A program made the position numbers and the translations under genes. From Emydura subglobosa (Eukaryota > Chordata > Testudines > Chelidae), in assembly GCA_007922225.1 (NCBI GenBank), contig ML679966.1:51485583-51549582 (forward strand): a stretch of 64,000 bases of DNA. Reading direction: 5' to 3'. Below are positions 36,050-48,114 of the stretch, piece after piece (the stretch's first letter is position 1; the number at the start of each line of letters is the position of its first letter). The notes under the pieces are model-generated. The model saw only the letters and a list, made by a program, of their open reading frames with translations. It ran no database searches and was not told the origin of the DNA.

Positions 36050-36850
36050 GCGGGCGCCCCATGCCGCCACCACGGCGTAATCCGGCAGGGGGGAGCTGCA
36101 CGGGCCGGAGCTGGTCCGCTGCCGGGTATGGGCCGCCTCCGGGGAGACACCTAAGGGGGCGGGGCGGGAGCGGGACTTCCCCCCTACCCGGCGCCACAGG
36201 GCCAGGTCAGGGGCCGGCCGGGGGCGCCCAGCAGGGCCCGATCCGCGGGGCTATCCGCCGCCACGGCGCCGCCCGCCCCGCGCCGTTCCCTGCAGCGGGA
36301 CGAGCTGGGCACGGCGCCCGGCCGCGGCTCCGTGCTCCCGGGTCGGGCCTGCAAACGCCACAGGCCGCAGCCTCGGCACCCGCCGCTGCCCCTGCCGGCG
36401 GAGAGGGACCCTGCCGGGAGGAGCCGCCGCTCGTGGTGGGGGCAGGGTTGGGCGGACCGAGCGACATCTCCCCCGCGGGACAGGCGCCGGACCGATCACT
36501 TACCCGCATCCTGCTGCCCTGCGGGCTCGGCTCCTCGGCGCGGGGCGACAGCGAGGACCAGAGCAGCAGCAAGCCAAGGAAGCTGCCCGCCAGCAGCACG
36601 GCGCGCAGCAGAAAGCCCGGCTTTAGCCGCATCCTCCCCCCCCCGGCCCGAGCCTGGGCGGGCCCCCGCCGCTACCCTTGCTACCGCTTCCCGCTGCCGC
36701 TCGGCTCCTCCTGGGCTAGCCCCCGAGCCGGGCTGGGTTCGGCTCCACCCCGCGGCTGCTTCTCCTCTGGTTCCCTGCACACGGCTGCTGTTGCTGCTGC
36801 TGCTCTCTCTTCAGCCGCCTTCTCCGCTGCTGGTGCGGTGCTGCTCTCTT
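36050..36850. promoter_or_regulatory. CpG island over GALNT7 exon 1
   Basis: Abrupt rise in GC and CpG density relative to both flanks, centred on the exon. This is the usual promoter-associated signature in vertebrates. The long frames open here on the plus strand (36061-36852, 36332-37033) come from the GC-rich composition. Confidence 0.85.
36504..36632 (-). CDS. GALNT7: GALNT7 exon 1 coding part (polypeptide N-acetylgalactosaminyltransferase 7)
   Basis: Forty-three codons from ATG at 36632-36630 to a phase-0 GTAAGT donor at 36503. The enzyme adds GalNAc from UDP-GalNAc to Ser/Thr of already partly glycosylated peptides, in mucin-type O-glycosylation in the Golgi. The peptide starts MRLKPGFLLRAVLLAGSFLG and continues LLLLWSSLSPR. 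A short basic cytoplasmic tail is followed by a hydrophobic span (about residues 7-26), which is a type II signal anchor. The pattern MRLKxGFxLRxxLxxGSFLGLxxLWSSLxPR and the later SRMR are those of vertebrate GALNT7, and the exon ends right after SRMR. The ATG is chosen because it gives the family's N-terminus. Catalytic and lectin domains lie in later exons, outside the window. Reading past the donor into the intron gives a longer frame that is not coding. Confidence 0.93.
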
Positions 36851-37050
36851 AGCTCTAGCCCGATCCCTGGCTGGCTGGCTGGCTGGCTGCTGCTGCCCCC
36901 TGCTCACTCCGTCACTATGCTGCAGGCACAAACTTTTCCCCCCTCTTTGCCCTTTAAATTGCCCACTTCCCCGTTTCCTCTGCTTCTTGTCTCGTCTTCT
37001 CCCTGGCCCTGCTGCGCCCAGCAACTCAAATGATCTGAAGCAGGAAGTCA
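36633..37050 (-). other. GALNT7: GALNT7 5' untranslated region (inferred)
   Basis: If transcription starts about 30 bp below the TATA box at 37085, the 5' UTR is roughly 420 nt. It includes a CTG/CAG-rich low-complexity stretch (about 36780-36815 and 36865-36890) of the kind often seen in GC-rich leaders. The start site was not determined. Confidence 0.5.
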
Positions 37051-37085
37051 CAGCAGCAGCGACGCTTCCACGTGGCTGATTTATA
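37040..37085 (-). promoter_or_regulatory. GALNT7 core promoter: TATA box, E-box, ETS-like site
   Basis: On the minus strand TATAAA lies at 37085-37080 in the context GGCTATAAATC. Just downstream is a palindromic E-box CACGTG (37074-37069, within CCACGTGG), and CAGGAAGT (plus strand, about 37041-37048) is an ETS-type motif. Distance and orientation fit initiation toward exon 1. The assignment is inference from motifs. Confidence 0.5.
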
Positions 37086-37099
37086 GCCCTGAGCGTTTT

Positions 37100-38983
37100 T
37101 CATATTGACTGTAGGTTGACTTTTCACACGCCTCTCTCTGAGGAGGTGTATTTGTTGAACGAGTAAAACTGGATGAGGTATGCAAACACCGAGCTGCCGC
37201 TCCTAGCTGGGTGATGAGGTGGAAGGGATCAGTTCCGGGTGTAAGCCTTTACCTTCTCTTAGAAAGAGTGACACAGTCCTTGGGGGTTTATAACTGCCTT
37301 TTTTAAAACTATCATACCAGACTTGGACTCTGACTGTACCAGACCTCTGTCATAAAATACTACTAGTACTTTATTTTTCCTCAAATGTTTGTAATTTGAT
37401 GTATGGGAACTCTGTATATGCACCTGTCTCATCATAGCTGAAAACTTTAAAAGAAGGGATGAGCCTGGGTTGTCAGGCCTTCAAAATGATTTAGCATGAT
37501 TATAGCCCTGGCAGCCAAGTCTTATTCATTCTTCTCAATCCGTAAAGAATATCATGTAGACATTTTTACTTTAAGGAATAAAGTGTATTCCCCTCCTTAG
37601 TGCTTGCTATTGCAGCAACATGCAAAATAAATAACTTTCCATATACCTTAAATTGAAGTAGAGTATTGTCCATAGTATTAAACTGGTGTACCATGAACAA
37701 ACGGTTGTATGCAGCTTGAGCAAATAACAATGGTGTAAATTCAACATAGCTTCCAAAGGTGGTGAGGTTTCTCAAATTTTGGCTTGTGTGCCAGAGAGCA
37801 ACCTTATGCTAATCTATCTTTCATTGCACACCTGCACTTTTCTAATAAAACTGAACTGCACTGAAAGTTAAGAATCCTTTTTTTTATCTTGTGCAACAGT
37901 TTTGGAAAAATCAGTGTAATACTTCAAGTGCAGTTATCAGGAAAGCAACTATGTAAAAGCAACACTTTGATGAATCCACAGAAGTATAACTGTTAAACAA
38001 TTTACTGACTTTTTAAAAAAAAACTCTTGTTCACACTGTAGGAATCTTCCCCTTTGAAGATTTTTTAAAAAGCGTAAATGTAGTGCTTTACACACTTGGA
38101 AACTGAAGTCTTTTTCAAAACTACTATAGCACTGTTAGTGGCATTAACATTTTCGCCACTCTAATAAATAGCTTGATGCAAAAAACTACATAGATTAATG
38201 CTGAATTAAAGTTAAAGGCTCCAATCTTGCAATCACTTGCACAAGTGCTTAACTCTGTGTGTTTCAGTGAGAGTTACAATATCTAGAATTTGAAAAATTT
38301 ATCAGATACCTACTAGCTAGAAGTAGATATAAAAGACATGAGTGGAGAAACCACCCTCCACCCACAATGAGCTCATTGTAAATTTGAAGCTCCAGCTCTT
38401 GGAAGGGTGAAGGAGGGAATATTTTTCTTTGCCTTTGAGCCCCCTGGCTAGTGCAAAAAAAGTGAAATCTCCTCTGCTGTCTTTCCCAAATCTCCATTTT
38501 TTGGGACCTCCTCTCCTATGACGGATTCTAGTGCCTCACTATTACTCATAGCTTTCTCAAGGAGCAACAGCAGAAAAATAATATTTTACAGTCTTAATAT
38601 TGCCCATAATGTGATTGTAAAACTGACCAAAGTCTTGTAATTTAATTCTGCTGCTGTTTACTCAGTAACAGAAGCATTAGAGTTGTCTGTAGATTGAGAA
38701 TGACACTACTGCCTCAGTTCACATTTGTGAGGTTATAACCATTGTTTTTTAAATGAAAGTTTAAATTTTTCAAAAAAATGATGAATAAGGCCTCCACAGC
38801 TATCTGGAAAAGCTTCAAGTTCACCCCAGGGCGAGTGGAAGTCCTGCACCTGATTAACTATATCCTACAAATTGCCTGGGAATAGTAGTCCCTATGTCAG
38901 CCAATTTGGCAGATAAAAACTGCTCTTTTCCTCACAAACGAATCATGGCTTTGTTAGGCTGTTATAGAGCTGATGCTTGCTAG
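37100..38983. other. Upstream intergenic DNA, nothing recognised
   Basis: AT-rich sequence 5' of GALNT7 with no supported gene. Confidence 0.5.
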
Positions 38984-39245
38984 AAAGCAGTGTGGCCTAG
39001 TGGACAGGGTACTGGAGTGGGAGTCAGGAGACTTGAGTTCAGTGTCTGGCATTGCCCCTAACCTACTGTATAACATTGGGCCAGTCACTTCAACTCTCTG
39101 TGCCTGTGTTTTTCCTCCCCTCTTTTATTTGTTTGTCTTGTAAACTTGTCAGGGCAGGGAATGTCACTCACTATTTATTTGAACAATGCCCAATATAATG
39201 GGGTCTCCATCTTGACTGGGCCTCTAAGATTCTAAATAATGAGTT
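38984..39245 (+). repeat. tRNA-derived SINE (turtle type)
   Basis: The head GTGTGGCCTAGTGGACAGGG holds an A-box-like segment, and GAGACTTGAGTTC about 40 bp later resembles a B box, so the 5' part is tRNA-derived (pol III promoter). The body reads CATTGGGCCAGTCACTTCAA and CTCTCTGTGCCTGTG. The tail has TTGTAAACTTGTCAGGGCAGG and a GGGCCTCTAAG end. This organisation is that of the SINE family known from turtles. It is moderately diverged. Confidence 0.75.
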
Positions 39246-40620
39246 TAGAAGTGATTTCAGATGCTTATATCTTTAATTGTATTTTTTACATGCTACAGAA
39301 TAACTATAGCTTTTTTTCCTACCAGTGAAGCTAGAACAATACTTAGAAGTTAGAGATGGTGGCTTACCCCCTTCAACATATTGCATAAACCTCAAGGGCT
39401 CATTCCCATTATCCTTATTCAGAAAAGAGCCCTAGTGAATTTAGTTAAGAAACTAACTTCCCTGTAAGGATACTTAGTTAGGCCACATCCAGCATCTCTA
39501 TGCACACATTTTGAAAAAGGGTGCCAAACATCATGATTTTCTTTTTTGAGCATTGTATTAAGACCTTCACTCATTTCACATAGGCCTCCAAAGAGCTGTC
39601 AGATTGTATTATTTTTAGTCATTAGTAGCTCATGCTGTACTTGAACCAATGACCTGCTGTGACCTAAAGGTGAAGTATCCTATTACCAATCCTTTAAGCC
39701 ACTCTGTCACCTTCTTTTGAGAGACTTGGGGGATGGTATCTGCACCGGAGCTGCTAGAAAATGTCAGTGTCATGCATTTTGCTAGTATCTGACAAACCAG
39801 TATTTGGATACACTTGTTAACTTGGTTTACTATGGGGAAAATACTTATTCAGGAAAACATTTTAGATGTACATTACCACAATTATTGAAATAATCTTTTA
39901 ATGAACTTTAATGACCATAAAAAACCAGACTGTTTACTAGTCTACTAGTAAGATGTAAGTATAAGGTGCTATACAAGTTTCCCTGTACATAAAATTGGAA
40001 AGATGCCAAACTGTGGTCCTCTTTTCAGAAGGACTGATGGGTTGTTTGTTTGTTTGTTTGTTTGACTTACAGTCTTTCATGCTTGACCTGTGCTCTTGGT
40101 CATACCAGGACTTGTTTAATCTCCTATTACTTTTAGGCCTGTTTTTATTTATTTATTCTAAATTCAAGCCACTCTTTCAATTCAGCACAGTCAGTCAAAA
40201 ACAATTGTTTTTTCACTAACCTTTTTTTCCAAGCACGTTATTTCAAAACAGCAAGAAATTGTAGGAATTCATCAGAATAATTTGACCTTGAGTACAACAT
40301 TGTGCCTAGGAATTTTGAAATTCAGCTGCCAGAATTTTCATTTCATAGTCTGATATTTCATTATGTGAGATACTGGGGCTTTGATACATGTGCAATCTTA
40401 GAGTTGATAACTTTTAAAAAGAAAAGTTGGCAAGTGTACTGATAGACACTCTTTAAAAATATATTTAAATATCCTGTATACTGATTAATGTTCTTTCTTC
40501 ATTATTTATTGTTTTCTGAAATAGGATTTATAAACATTTTAGCACCTTAGTAAGTGAAACGTTTTTCTAGCTTAATTTTAAATCTGATTGATATCAATGC
40601 TGATGTCTTTTGATGAGAAC
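39246..40620. other. Intergenic DNA
   Basis: No gene. A (GTTT)n run lies at about 40043-40064. Confidence 0.5.
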
Positions 40621-40624
40621 ATAA

Positions 40625-40830
40625 TTTACACTTCAGTAGCACCTTCTACCTGAGGAGTTTAAAGTACTCTCTGAATTAAATCTCACATGTAGATGGGTAA
40701 CGGTGGTTATCCTCATTTTACAAATGAGGGGCAGGGAGGAGAGGTTGTGTCACACGAGGAGTGTATGGAACAGAATACATATTTCCTGACTCCCTGTGGT
40801 GTGTTTCCATCATCTGGCTATGCCTCCCTC
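40625..40830 (-). repeat. SINE copy, antisense
   Basis: The plus-strand text TTATCCTCATTTTACAAATG, then GGGCAGGGAGGAGAGG and later CCTGACTCCCTG, is the complement of the SINE body and tRNA-like head, in reversed order. Confidence 0.5.
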
Positions 40831-42399
40831 TAATGCTGTTTTGAGTCTTATTACAAATCAGTCACCACCCTTGAAAACAAAGGCCAAAAAACAGTTTTTG
40901 ACTTTTTTTGTTAGCATTGGTTCTCAGTGAGTCTTATTACATATTGCTGTGAGTCTTCCATCAACTAGAGACTGGGAGTGAAGAGGGCCATTTGCATTTT
41001 TAATCATTGTCTGTGAGCCAGGTCAACAAAGCTTTACATATACTACACTCAATACACAGCAAATCTCTCACTGAAAATAAGAGATTTACCTGGCCAAGAG
41101 GAGATCCATTTGTCACTGACATTAACACCAAGGAGGATTCCAGGAACTTGGCAGTATTGAGGTAGAGTTGGAGGCAACCCTTGAGTTTCTCAATTACACA
41201 GGGTTGAGATACTAGAGGCAATAGATGGAAAAGGCTGGTTTTATCAAGGGATTATTTCTTATATACTAGCCAGATTATGAATTTAGGGAGAGTAGTGAAT
41301 TTCCCTAAAGGTTGATGATCTCAGATTAGGGCCCCAATTGCTTTCAATTCTCTTTCACTAGCAAAGAGGAGAATGGCTTGATCAAAACTGTGTCAAAATC
41401 AGTTTCTCTGCAGTGCTTCTAGGACTTCCTGTTGTGTAAATGGCTTTAGTTCAGAAAGGGGAAAATACCATGTTATCAGGTCTAGGATCATTGCGTGATT
41501 TCTGGTGTCCAGAGAGGCCTTCTTACATGCAAGTGATTTTCTTTGAGAAATATGCTGATGGTTCCTTTTAGTAGAAGATGCTGGGTTCTAGAGTTGTGTG
41601 GAGGCATTTCAGATTATTGGAATAATTTAGGCCTCACATTAGCAATATGGAATGATGGAGGAGAGAGGTAGGAGGTCTGTGTCCATAAAAATAAAGCTTA
41701 AATAGTAAACAGTCTAAGATGAACTGAGCTACAGGTTTTTAATTTTATATTACTGTGATTGGTAGGTGGTTTTTGTCTCATTCATATACATGGAATTGAC
41801 TGCAAGATACCATGGTAATACCAGGAACAGCAAGTCTTGACATTTTATCTAATTCACAAGCTCTTCATCTTACCTTCCCTGTCTTCCTGATTTAATAGTC
41901 TGTAGCAGACACTAACTTACTTCCCATTTACTATTCTCTCTTATTCTAATCCATAGAATTTGCATTGCAACTCCTACCAAAATTATCTATTAGTGTATCA
42001 CTACTTATATGTGTGGTGTTGACATATAATACATCTTGCTTCCTTTCTCTTGTCACTTCTATAAGATGATATTTTTCAGTGTTGACACTTGTCATGAAAT
42101 TTAGCCCAACATGCTCCTGTCATGCCTAAATCATAATTTTTCTCCTGCAGCAATACCTCTAACTCATCTTATATTTCAATCCATCACAATATATCACAGC
42201 TGAATATATTATGTAGTGCCTTGCTTTATAATATTGTACAATCTTTAGAACGTACAGGAAAAAGACAGGAGTAAATTAGGTATGATTTTGCTTGTATTGG
42301 AGTATCCTAATTATTGCACATTAACTACCAAACACTGATGACTATTATATATTTTGTAACACCTACTACCTTCCTTTCCTATAAGGAAAGATTCTGATG
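40831..42399. other. Intergenic DNA, nothing recognised
   Basis: No supported feature. Confidence 0.5.
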
Positions 42400-42407
42400 C
42401 TTTAACA

Positions 42408-42711
42408 CAGGGGTTCTCAAACTTTTTTTGCTGGGCTCCCCTTTCAACATATTTCAGGCTCTGACAATTCCCCTCCAAAAAGTGACGACACCCCCATACC
42501 AAGTCTCCCTTACTTCTCTGCTGCTGCTGGCCATGGTGGCTGCCTTTAGAGCTGGGTTCCCGTCCAGCATCTGCTACTCTTCAGCTGCCCAGCTCTGAAG
42601 GCAGCGCCACCACAAGCAGTAGCACAGAAGTAAGGGTGGCAATACTGCGACCCCCTTAAAATAGCCTTTTGAACCGCTTTTGGGTCAGGACTCCCAGTTT
42701 GAGAAATGCTG
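42408..42711. mobile_element. hAT non-autonomous element
   Basis: 304 bp with ends CAGGGGTTCTCAAACT and, inward from the right, CAGCATTTCTCAAACT. The flanks are CTTTAACA (42400-42407) and CTCTAACA (42712-42719), an 8-bp duplication with one change. There is no coding sequence. Confidence 0.85.
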
Positions 42712-43142
42712 CTCTAACATATCTATGGTGTTTATAGAGTGCTAGCCAATATGCTATTTCTAAGTTCTGTTTTTTCACATATTAAGGCTAGCTTTTGGAT
42801 TTTGATCATTCATTATCCTGATTTTCAACCTTAGTGACTGTTGAGGCAATTGTTACCCTATTATTTTTATCTAAAATTACATTAACAATATACATTGCTG
42901 ATATTGTTTTCCTCTTATACTTACTCTTATTCATTCTTAGGATAATAGCTTTTGTAATGCATAACTCCCTATTTTGCTGGCATATTAACTTTTGAATACA
43001 CTTTTAAAATCAGTCAGATTTCAATTTTTGAGATCCTACCCCCAAATGTACACTGTGCGTGTTCTAGAAGCAATGTCTTCCCCATATTCATTCTTTAAGG
43101 CCTTATCCTGTTCTTGGTTCACATGCAACATTCTTGTAGTGT

Positions 43143-43590
43143 AGGGCTACCGTTTCACAGGTTCCCAAAAAGGACACTGTGGGAGGGAAAGGGGGGAGAG
43201 AACGGGAAAGGGAGAGGGGGTATAATTGGGGGTGTTGGAGGGGGTACCTGCAGCAGGGATACTCACTAGAGGTGGGGGGCAGTGTCACTCCTTGTCATAG
43301 TGGTAGGGTGGCTGGCGCAAGCCCAGGACACAGCAACAGCTGTTAGTCAGCACCTCCCTGTGGGAGCCCTGGCTGGGCAGGATCCAGCAGCTGTGGCTGG
43401 AGGGGAATAGACCAATCAGCTGTGGATGCAGGGGAGAGACCAATCAGAAAAGGGACCAATTGGGATTCTTTCTGAGCTACAGCTCTGCACTACAAAAGTC
43501 CAGGACACTTCCTGTTGTTTGAAAAATCTTCCAGGACAGAGGCTGAAAAAGAGGCAATGTCCTGGAAACCAGGATGTATGGTAATCCTAA
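43143..43590. mobile_element. hAT-like non-autonomous element
   Basis: 448 bp between two identical 8-bp flanks, TGTAGTGT at 43135-43142 and 43591-43598. The left end AGGGCTACCGTTTCACAGG and the right end read inward (TTAGGATTACCATACATCC) are related, imperfect inverted ends. The interior is GC-rich without a transposase. Confidence 0.8.
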
Positions 43591-43598
43591 TGTAGTGT

Positions 43599-46500
43599 CA
43601 TTGAGGAGTTTACATGTGGATCCAAGCTAGGACATTGCTTTAAATGGATTACTTTGTTTAGCAGTTCAGATAGGTGAATGTATTTTAAAGAAAAAAAAGT
43701 TAAACATTTGTTGCCGTGTTTCTTACTAGTGATGATACAATTGATAATCTGTTTGAATAGTCTTAATCAGCAAATTATCAATAATGACTTGGTTGCAAAC
43801 GTTCGAAAGGAATGTGAAAATCCAGATAGATTTAACTGGAATTTTTTTAAAGATGAAAACATGCATTTTATTTTCTCTTTTAACAACCTAAATTCTAGAT
43901 CTAAATAAGCTGACAAAACTACTTTTAAACTTATTTGTAGCTTTGGCAGCAAACTACTTGGTCAGTCATGGTTTGGTGGAGAAGCTGAATCCAGAGCTGA
44001 AATGCTGATGTGTTACTCACCTTTTTACCTCCCTGGTATGCAGTCATAAATTGCTGCAACCATACCACATATTTTGGATACAAAAATTTCCTCCTGTTCA
44101 ATTTTCTCGGGCCTGATTCAGGAAAGAACTTAAGCATGTTCTATTCTATTCACCCATGCAAGTGCTGTCGTGAACAGGGATGTTTTCCTGAATCAAGGCC
44201 TCAATTGTGATATAAAAGAGTTAAAACAAAACTAGGCATATTTTGGTCATCCAGAGGTGAGCAATATCCGAAACAAATGCAATTTTAAAGATATATATTT
44301 GAGTATATTGCTGCTTCATATCTTTTTTTAAATTTCTCAATTCTACTTTGGAGAAATAATTTTACCCTAAGTAGCATGACACGTACAGAAGCAGTGTTAT
44401 TCTTTTTACTGCCAAGTATATTTGATGGAACCAAAATCTTTCAAAGATCATCACCAATCCACATAATGTGAGACATTTATTATTATTATTGAAAGTCAGA
44501 AGCTTTACATTAATACATATTAAATTTAAAAACATGCTCCCAGACAACTTCCTAACATCTGCATATCAGTGATGGTTACAGAAAGTAAGAGCCTGATCCT
44601 ACCAATAGCTGAGCACCTCCTCCTGGGTGCTGAGTGGCTTCCATTCCTATAATGTGACCATATGAAAAGAATGCTTAAACAATGGAAGGCGTGGTTTTCC
44701 GATTAGTGTGACTTCAGACCAGATTGTATTGATTACACTTTCACTCAAATTATACCCTCTGTTAGACATGGGTCAGTCAGTGGGAATTGCAACTGTGTAA
44801 CTCTGGGCAGCAGCAGCTGAGAGAGCCCAGCATCTTATATGATCAGGCCCTATATTACTAGATATAGGCACTCTGAAATAGATTTCATAAGATTTTTAGT
44901 TAATAAAGTACAAATCAGTAATGTTGTGCTAAAACCTCCCCTTTTTGACTACTTCAGAATTTCAGCATATAAAATAAAGCCAGCTGGATGTGAATTAAAC
45001 ACATTTTGCGAAGATGCAATGTTCCCAAGGCTCACCATTTTATAACAAGTTCTAGAATATTTGTTTTTCTGAAGGCTTTCACTCTTTCTAGCCTTCATGT
45101 TTTTGGGAAAAGGCTTGAAAACATGAACCATAAAGGCACAATATAGAAAGCAAATTTTTTTAATCTCCTGATTTTGAGAGGCCTGACTCATGATGTTTTA
45201 GCACATGAAGGCAGTATTACTGATGGAATTTCACAAACCTATGTTGCAAACCTTTACTTATGTGAGTAGTCCTAATTACTTTAATGGGACTATATCACAT
45301 AAGTAATTTTCAAAATGGGACCAAAACAGTGTTTTTCAGAAATGCCCAGGTACAGATTGGACGACAGAAGCAAATCTTGATTTTGTACTAATATAAACAC
45401 TACACAGTATAACTTACATCTTTTGCTTTACTGAGTTTATCAATCGACTGAGGGACCTCCCTTTAGAGAAAGGGGATTTATGGTAAGTAGTGCAGATATT
45501 TAGCTATTGCCTAATTAATTTTTTCCATTTTGTAGAATCCTTGCTCTTTAAAGCAGTTTAATTTTTCATCTAGTTGTAGCATGAAAAGAACTGGGAAGGA
45601 GGTGACTTGTATTAGCATGACTTCAAATAAGATAGGAGCAATTAGACATTCATTCTCAATTCCATCCTAAATACTCAAGGGGCTAGTCAGTGGGAACTGC
45701 CCCAATATAACTTAGAGCAAAACTGACCCCCTTATTGTTTTCAATTTCAACAACTTTTTCAGCAACATAATAGAAAATATGTCTAATTGTTTGTAGAACA
45801 CAAAAACGATATCTATAAAACCGATGGATGAAGCATTAAGCCTCTGATAATAAAGAAGAGGGCTAAGGGCAAACTGGGGACCACAGAAAACTCGCATAAT
45901 GTTTAACAGCCTACTTCCTCCTCTGGAGATGCATTCTGAACCATTGTTTGATTAGCAGCCAGGCCAAGTAAAAAATTAGTGGCTCAATATCAGCTAACAA
46001 AATATACCAAGATAAGGTTTTAAATTTTTTTTGAGTCTTTTATCTTCAGGTGATCAAACAAGTAGGTTTATCATATAAATAAAAAAAGGAATTTAACAAG
46101 TTACCTTTCTCTCAGGCTTATACCCAAAAGCCCCTCCTCTTCTGACTCATACTGCTCAGCTTTTGGTGTTAGAGTTGATTATTACAAAGAAGGAGAGTGA
46201 GGCTGTCTCTTTCTCCAATATTTAGGTCAACTCTGATACTCTCCCTAAGTATGTCTTGGCCACATCTTTAATTAATCCCAGAAGATTCCATCATTGCTGG
46301 GTTACCTCAGTCAGCCTCACCTACAGGAACATCTACCTTCATTCCTGGCAGTAGAGCTTTGACCTCAAGGAACAGAACACTTCATTTCCTTACTTCAGGG
46401 AAACATTTTAACTTCCTCACCACCATAAACTATGTAGTGTTTATACAACTCTTCACACAAGCCATATGTAACCTACTTGGTACCTCTGAGAGGACAAACT
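43599..46500. other. Intergenic DNA, nothing recognised
   Basis: AT-rich, no supported gene or repeat boundary. Confidence 0.5.
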
Positions 46501-47399
46501 CAAGAGGTGTGCAGTGTTGTTGGGGGGCACACTAACTCTTGGAGCACCCCTTACATTTGGCTGTACTGTCACCGGGATCCTTGGCTCTAGTACCTCTGGC
46601 TCCAGGTCTTCGGTGACTCAGTCCTCTGGCAAAGTCAAATTTCAGACCTCTTCCATGGTATCATAAAACTGTCCAAATTAATCAGAATAATTCTTCTGGC
46701 CCCTGACTACTGACATGTTCTCTTTCTACTTGCAAACCCCTATCTCAGGGCTTCCCTTTCAGGAGCCTACACTGCCCCTGCAGTATGCTACATCATTATA
46801 TCTGGATATTAACCTAACCTTAGGCTTCGCTCAGCCAGAGAAACCTGCCTCCTCTGCAGTCTCTCCATCAACTGAGCTCCTTCTGTCTATTTATTATGGC
46901 TGAGCTCTGCCCCCTCTAGCTGGGAGCCAATTAGCTACTCCCCTGAGCAGAGCATGACCAATTGGGTACATTTGCTAGCCTAGTAGGTGGTGATGGTTAA
47001 GACCCGTCATACACATACCTCTTCAAGGTAGTACTCAATAGGTTACTCTCTTTCTCCATCACTGTCCAGGGCTCTGAAGTTGCTCCAGCTCTTCCTTTAA
47101 GTCATCTACTTGGGTGAACCAACAGCTTTTGTCATCTAGCACATCAACCTAACATTCCTTCCTGCATTCTCTATCTTGGATGTGTATTTGCAGGGTCTTC
47201 TCTACAGCAGCTAATCTCTCCCAAAGTTCCCGGATCTGAGTACTCTCTATGGCTGATCTGGCCTCCTATGGTTGCCCTTGGGGTGGCAGGTCAGGGTCCA
47301 GGATCAGGGCATTTTTTCCTGTCTCCTCACTCAGGATGTCCATTCCCCCAATTAGCCTCCTCTTCGTCCAGGGCCTGTTCTTTACTTTTAGAGGTCAGG

Positions 47400-47990
47400 G
47401 CCCCTTGTCACATGTTTCCATGATTCGCAGTGCTGCTAGCTCCCATTCAAGTTGCTGCTGACAATTCTTTTCATATACCAGGTCGAGTCTTCTCCGAATT
47501 AGTTCTTGCTCTTGTTTTGTTGCCGCCTCTGTTATTTTCTGTTGTGAGGCTTTCACCTCCTTCAGCTATTTGCTTGCCTTGTGTAACTGTGTCTCCAGGG
47601 TCTGTAGTTGACTTGGCGTCTCTTGTTCGACTCTCTCAACTAACTTCCCCCAGTCCATTGAGTTTACACATGTTGGTCTTACCTCTAGGCTGCCTGGCCC
47701 AACAGCGCGTGTCCAGGCAAAGGTTGCTGTACAGTCAACTCATCCATGCAGTACCGTTTCTTGAAATAGGGCTGGGAAATTAGGCCAGTCTCTGCCTACA
47801 ATTATGGGTCAGGAGGTTTCTTGCAAAGCCAACCCTCAGCTTGTCCCTCTGACCTTGTATTTCTACCTCTGTCTCTACTGTTAGGTAGACTCGGTTCTCT
47901 TCGTGCACACATGAAATGCGCACTGGCAAATGCGGATCTATTTTCACAGTTCCTAGGCTTCTCCCCTAAACTAGCATCTGCTGACACCAG
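47400..47990 (-). pseudogene. Gypsy protease-like and coiled-coil remnant
   Basis: At about 47910-47790 (minus) the text encodes CVHEENRVYLTVE and then PIIVGRDWPN across frames, resembling the end of a retropepsin domain in turtle gypsy elements, where a GRD motif closes the domain. From about 47660 to 47400 a long heptad-rich, Lys/Glu/Gln-rich stretch (WGKLVERVEQETPSQLQ onward) predicts a coiled coil. The catalytic aspartate triplet was not found. Confidence 0.45.
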
Positions 47991-48114
47991 TAGTCAATCA
48001 GTCCCCTCATTTTGCATCCAGCCACTTTCACAGTTATCTGATAGGCTGGAGTGCAACCTCTACTGAGGGAGCATCACAAGCCACAGACTTGGCTGTAGTA
48101 GGGAGTCTCCATAA

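Larger units (their letters stand above)
1..36503 (-). other. GALNT7: GALNT7 intron 1 (partial, leftward)
   Basis: Everything downstream of the GALNT7 exon 1 donor (GT at 36503-36502 on the minus strand) to the window edge is treated as first intron. I looked on the minus strand for the next GALNT7 exon, which in the vertebrate family encodes a stretch of roughly 90 residues of stem region, and found no matching reading frame. The intron is therefore longer than 36 kb. It is AT-rich with scattered transposon remnants that are listed separately. Confidence 0.75.

Noticed and set aside
36061..37033. Plus-strand open frames of 233-263 codons over the CpG island
   Set aside because: Antisense to GALNT7 exon 1 and its leader; low-complexity composition, no domain, expected by chance in GC-rich DNA.
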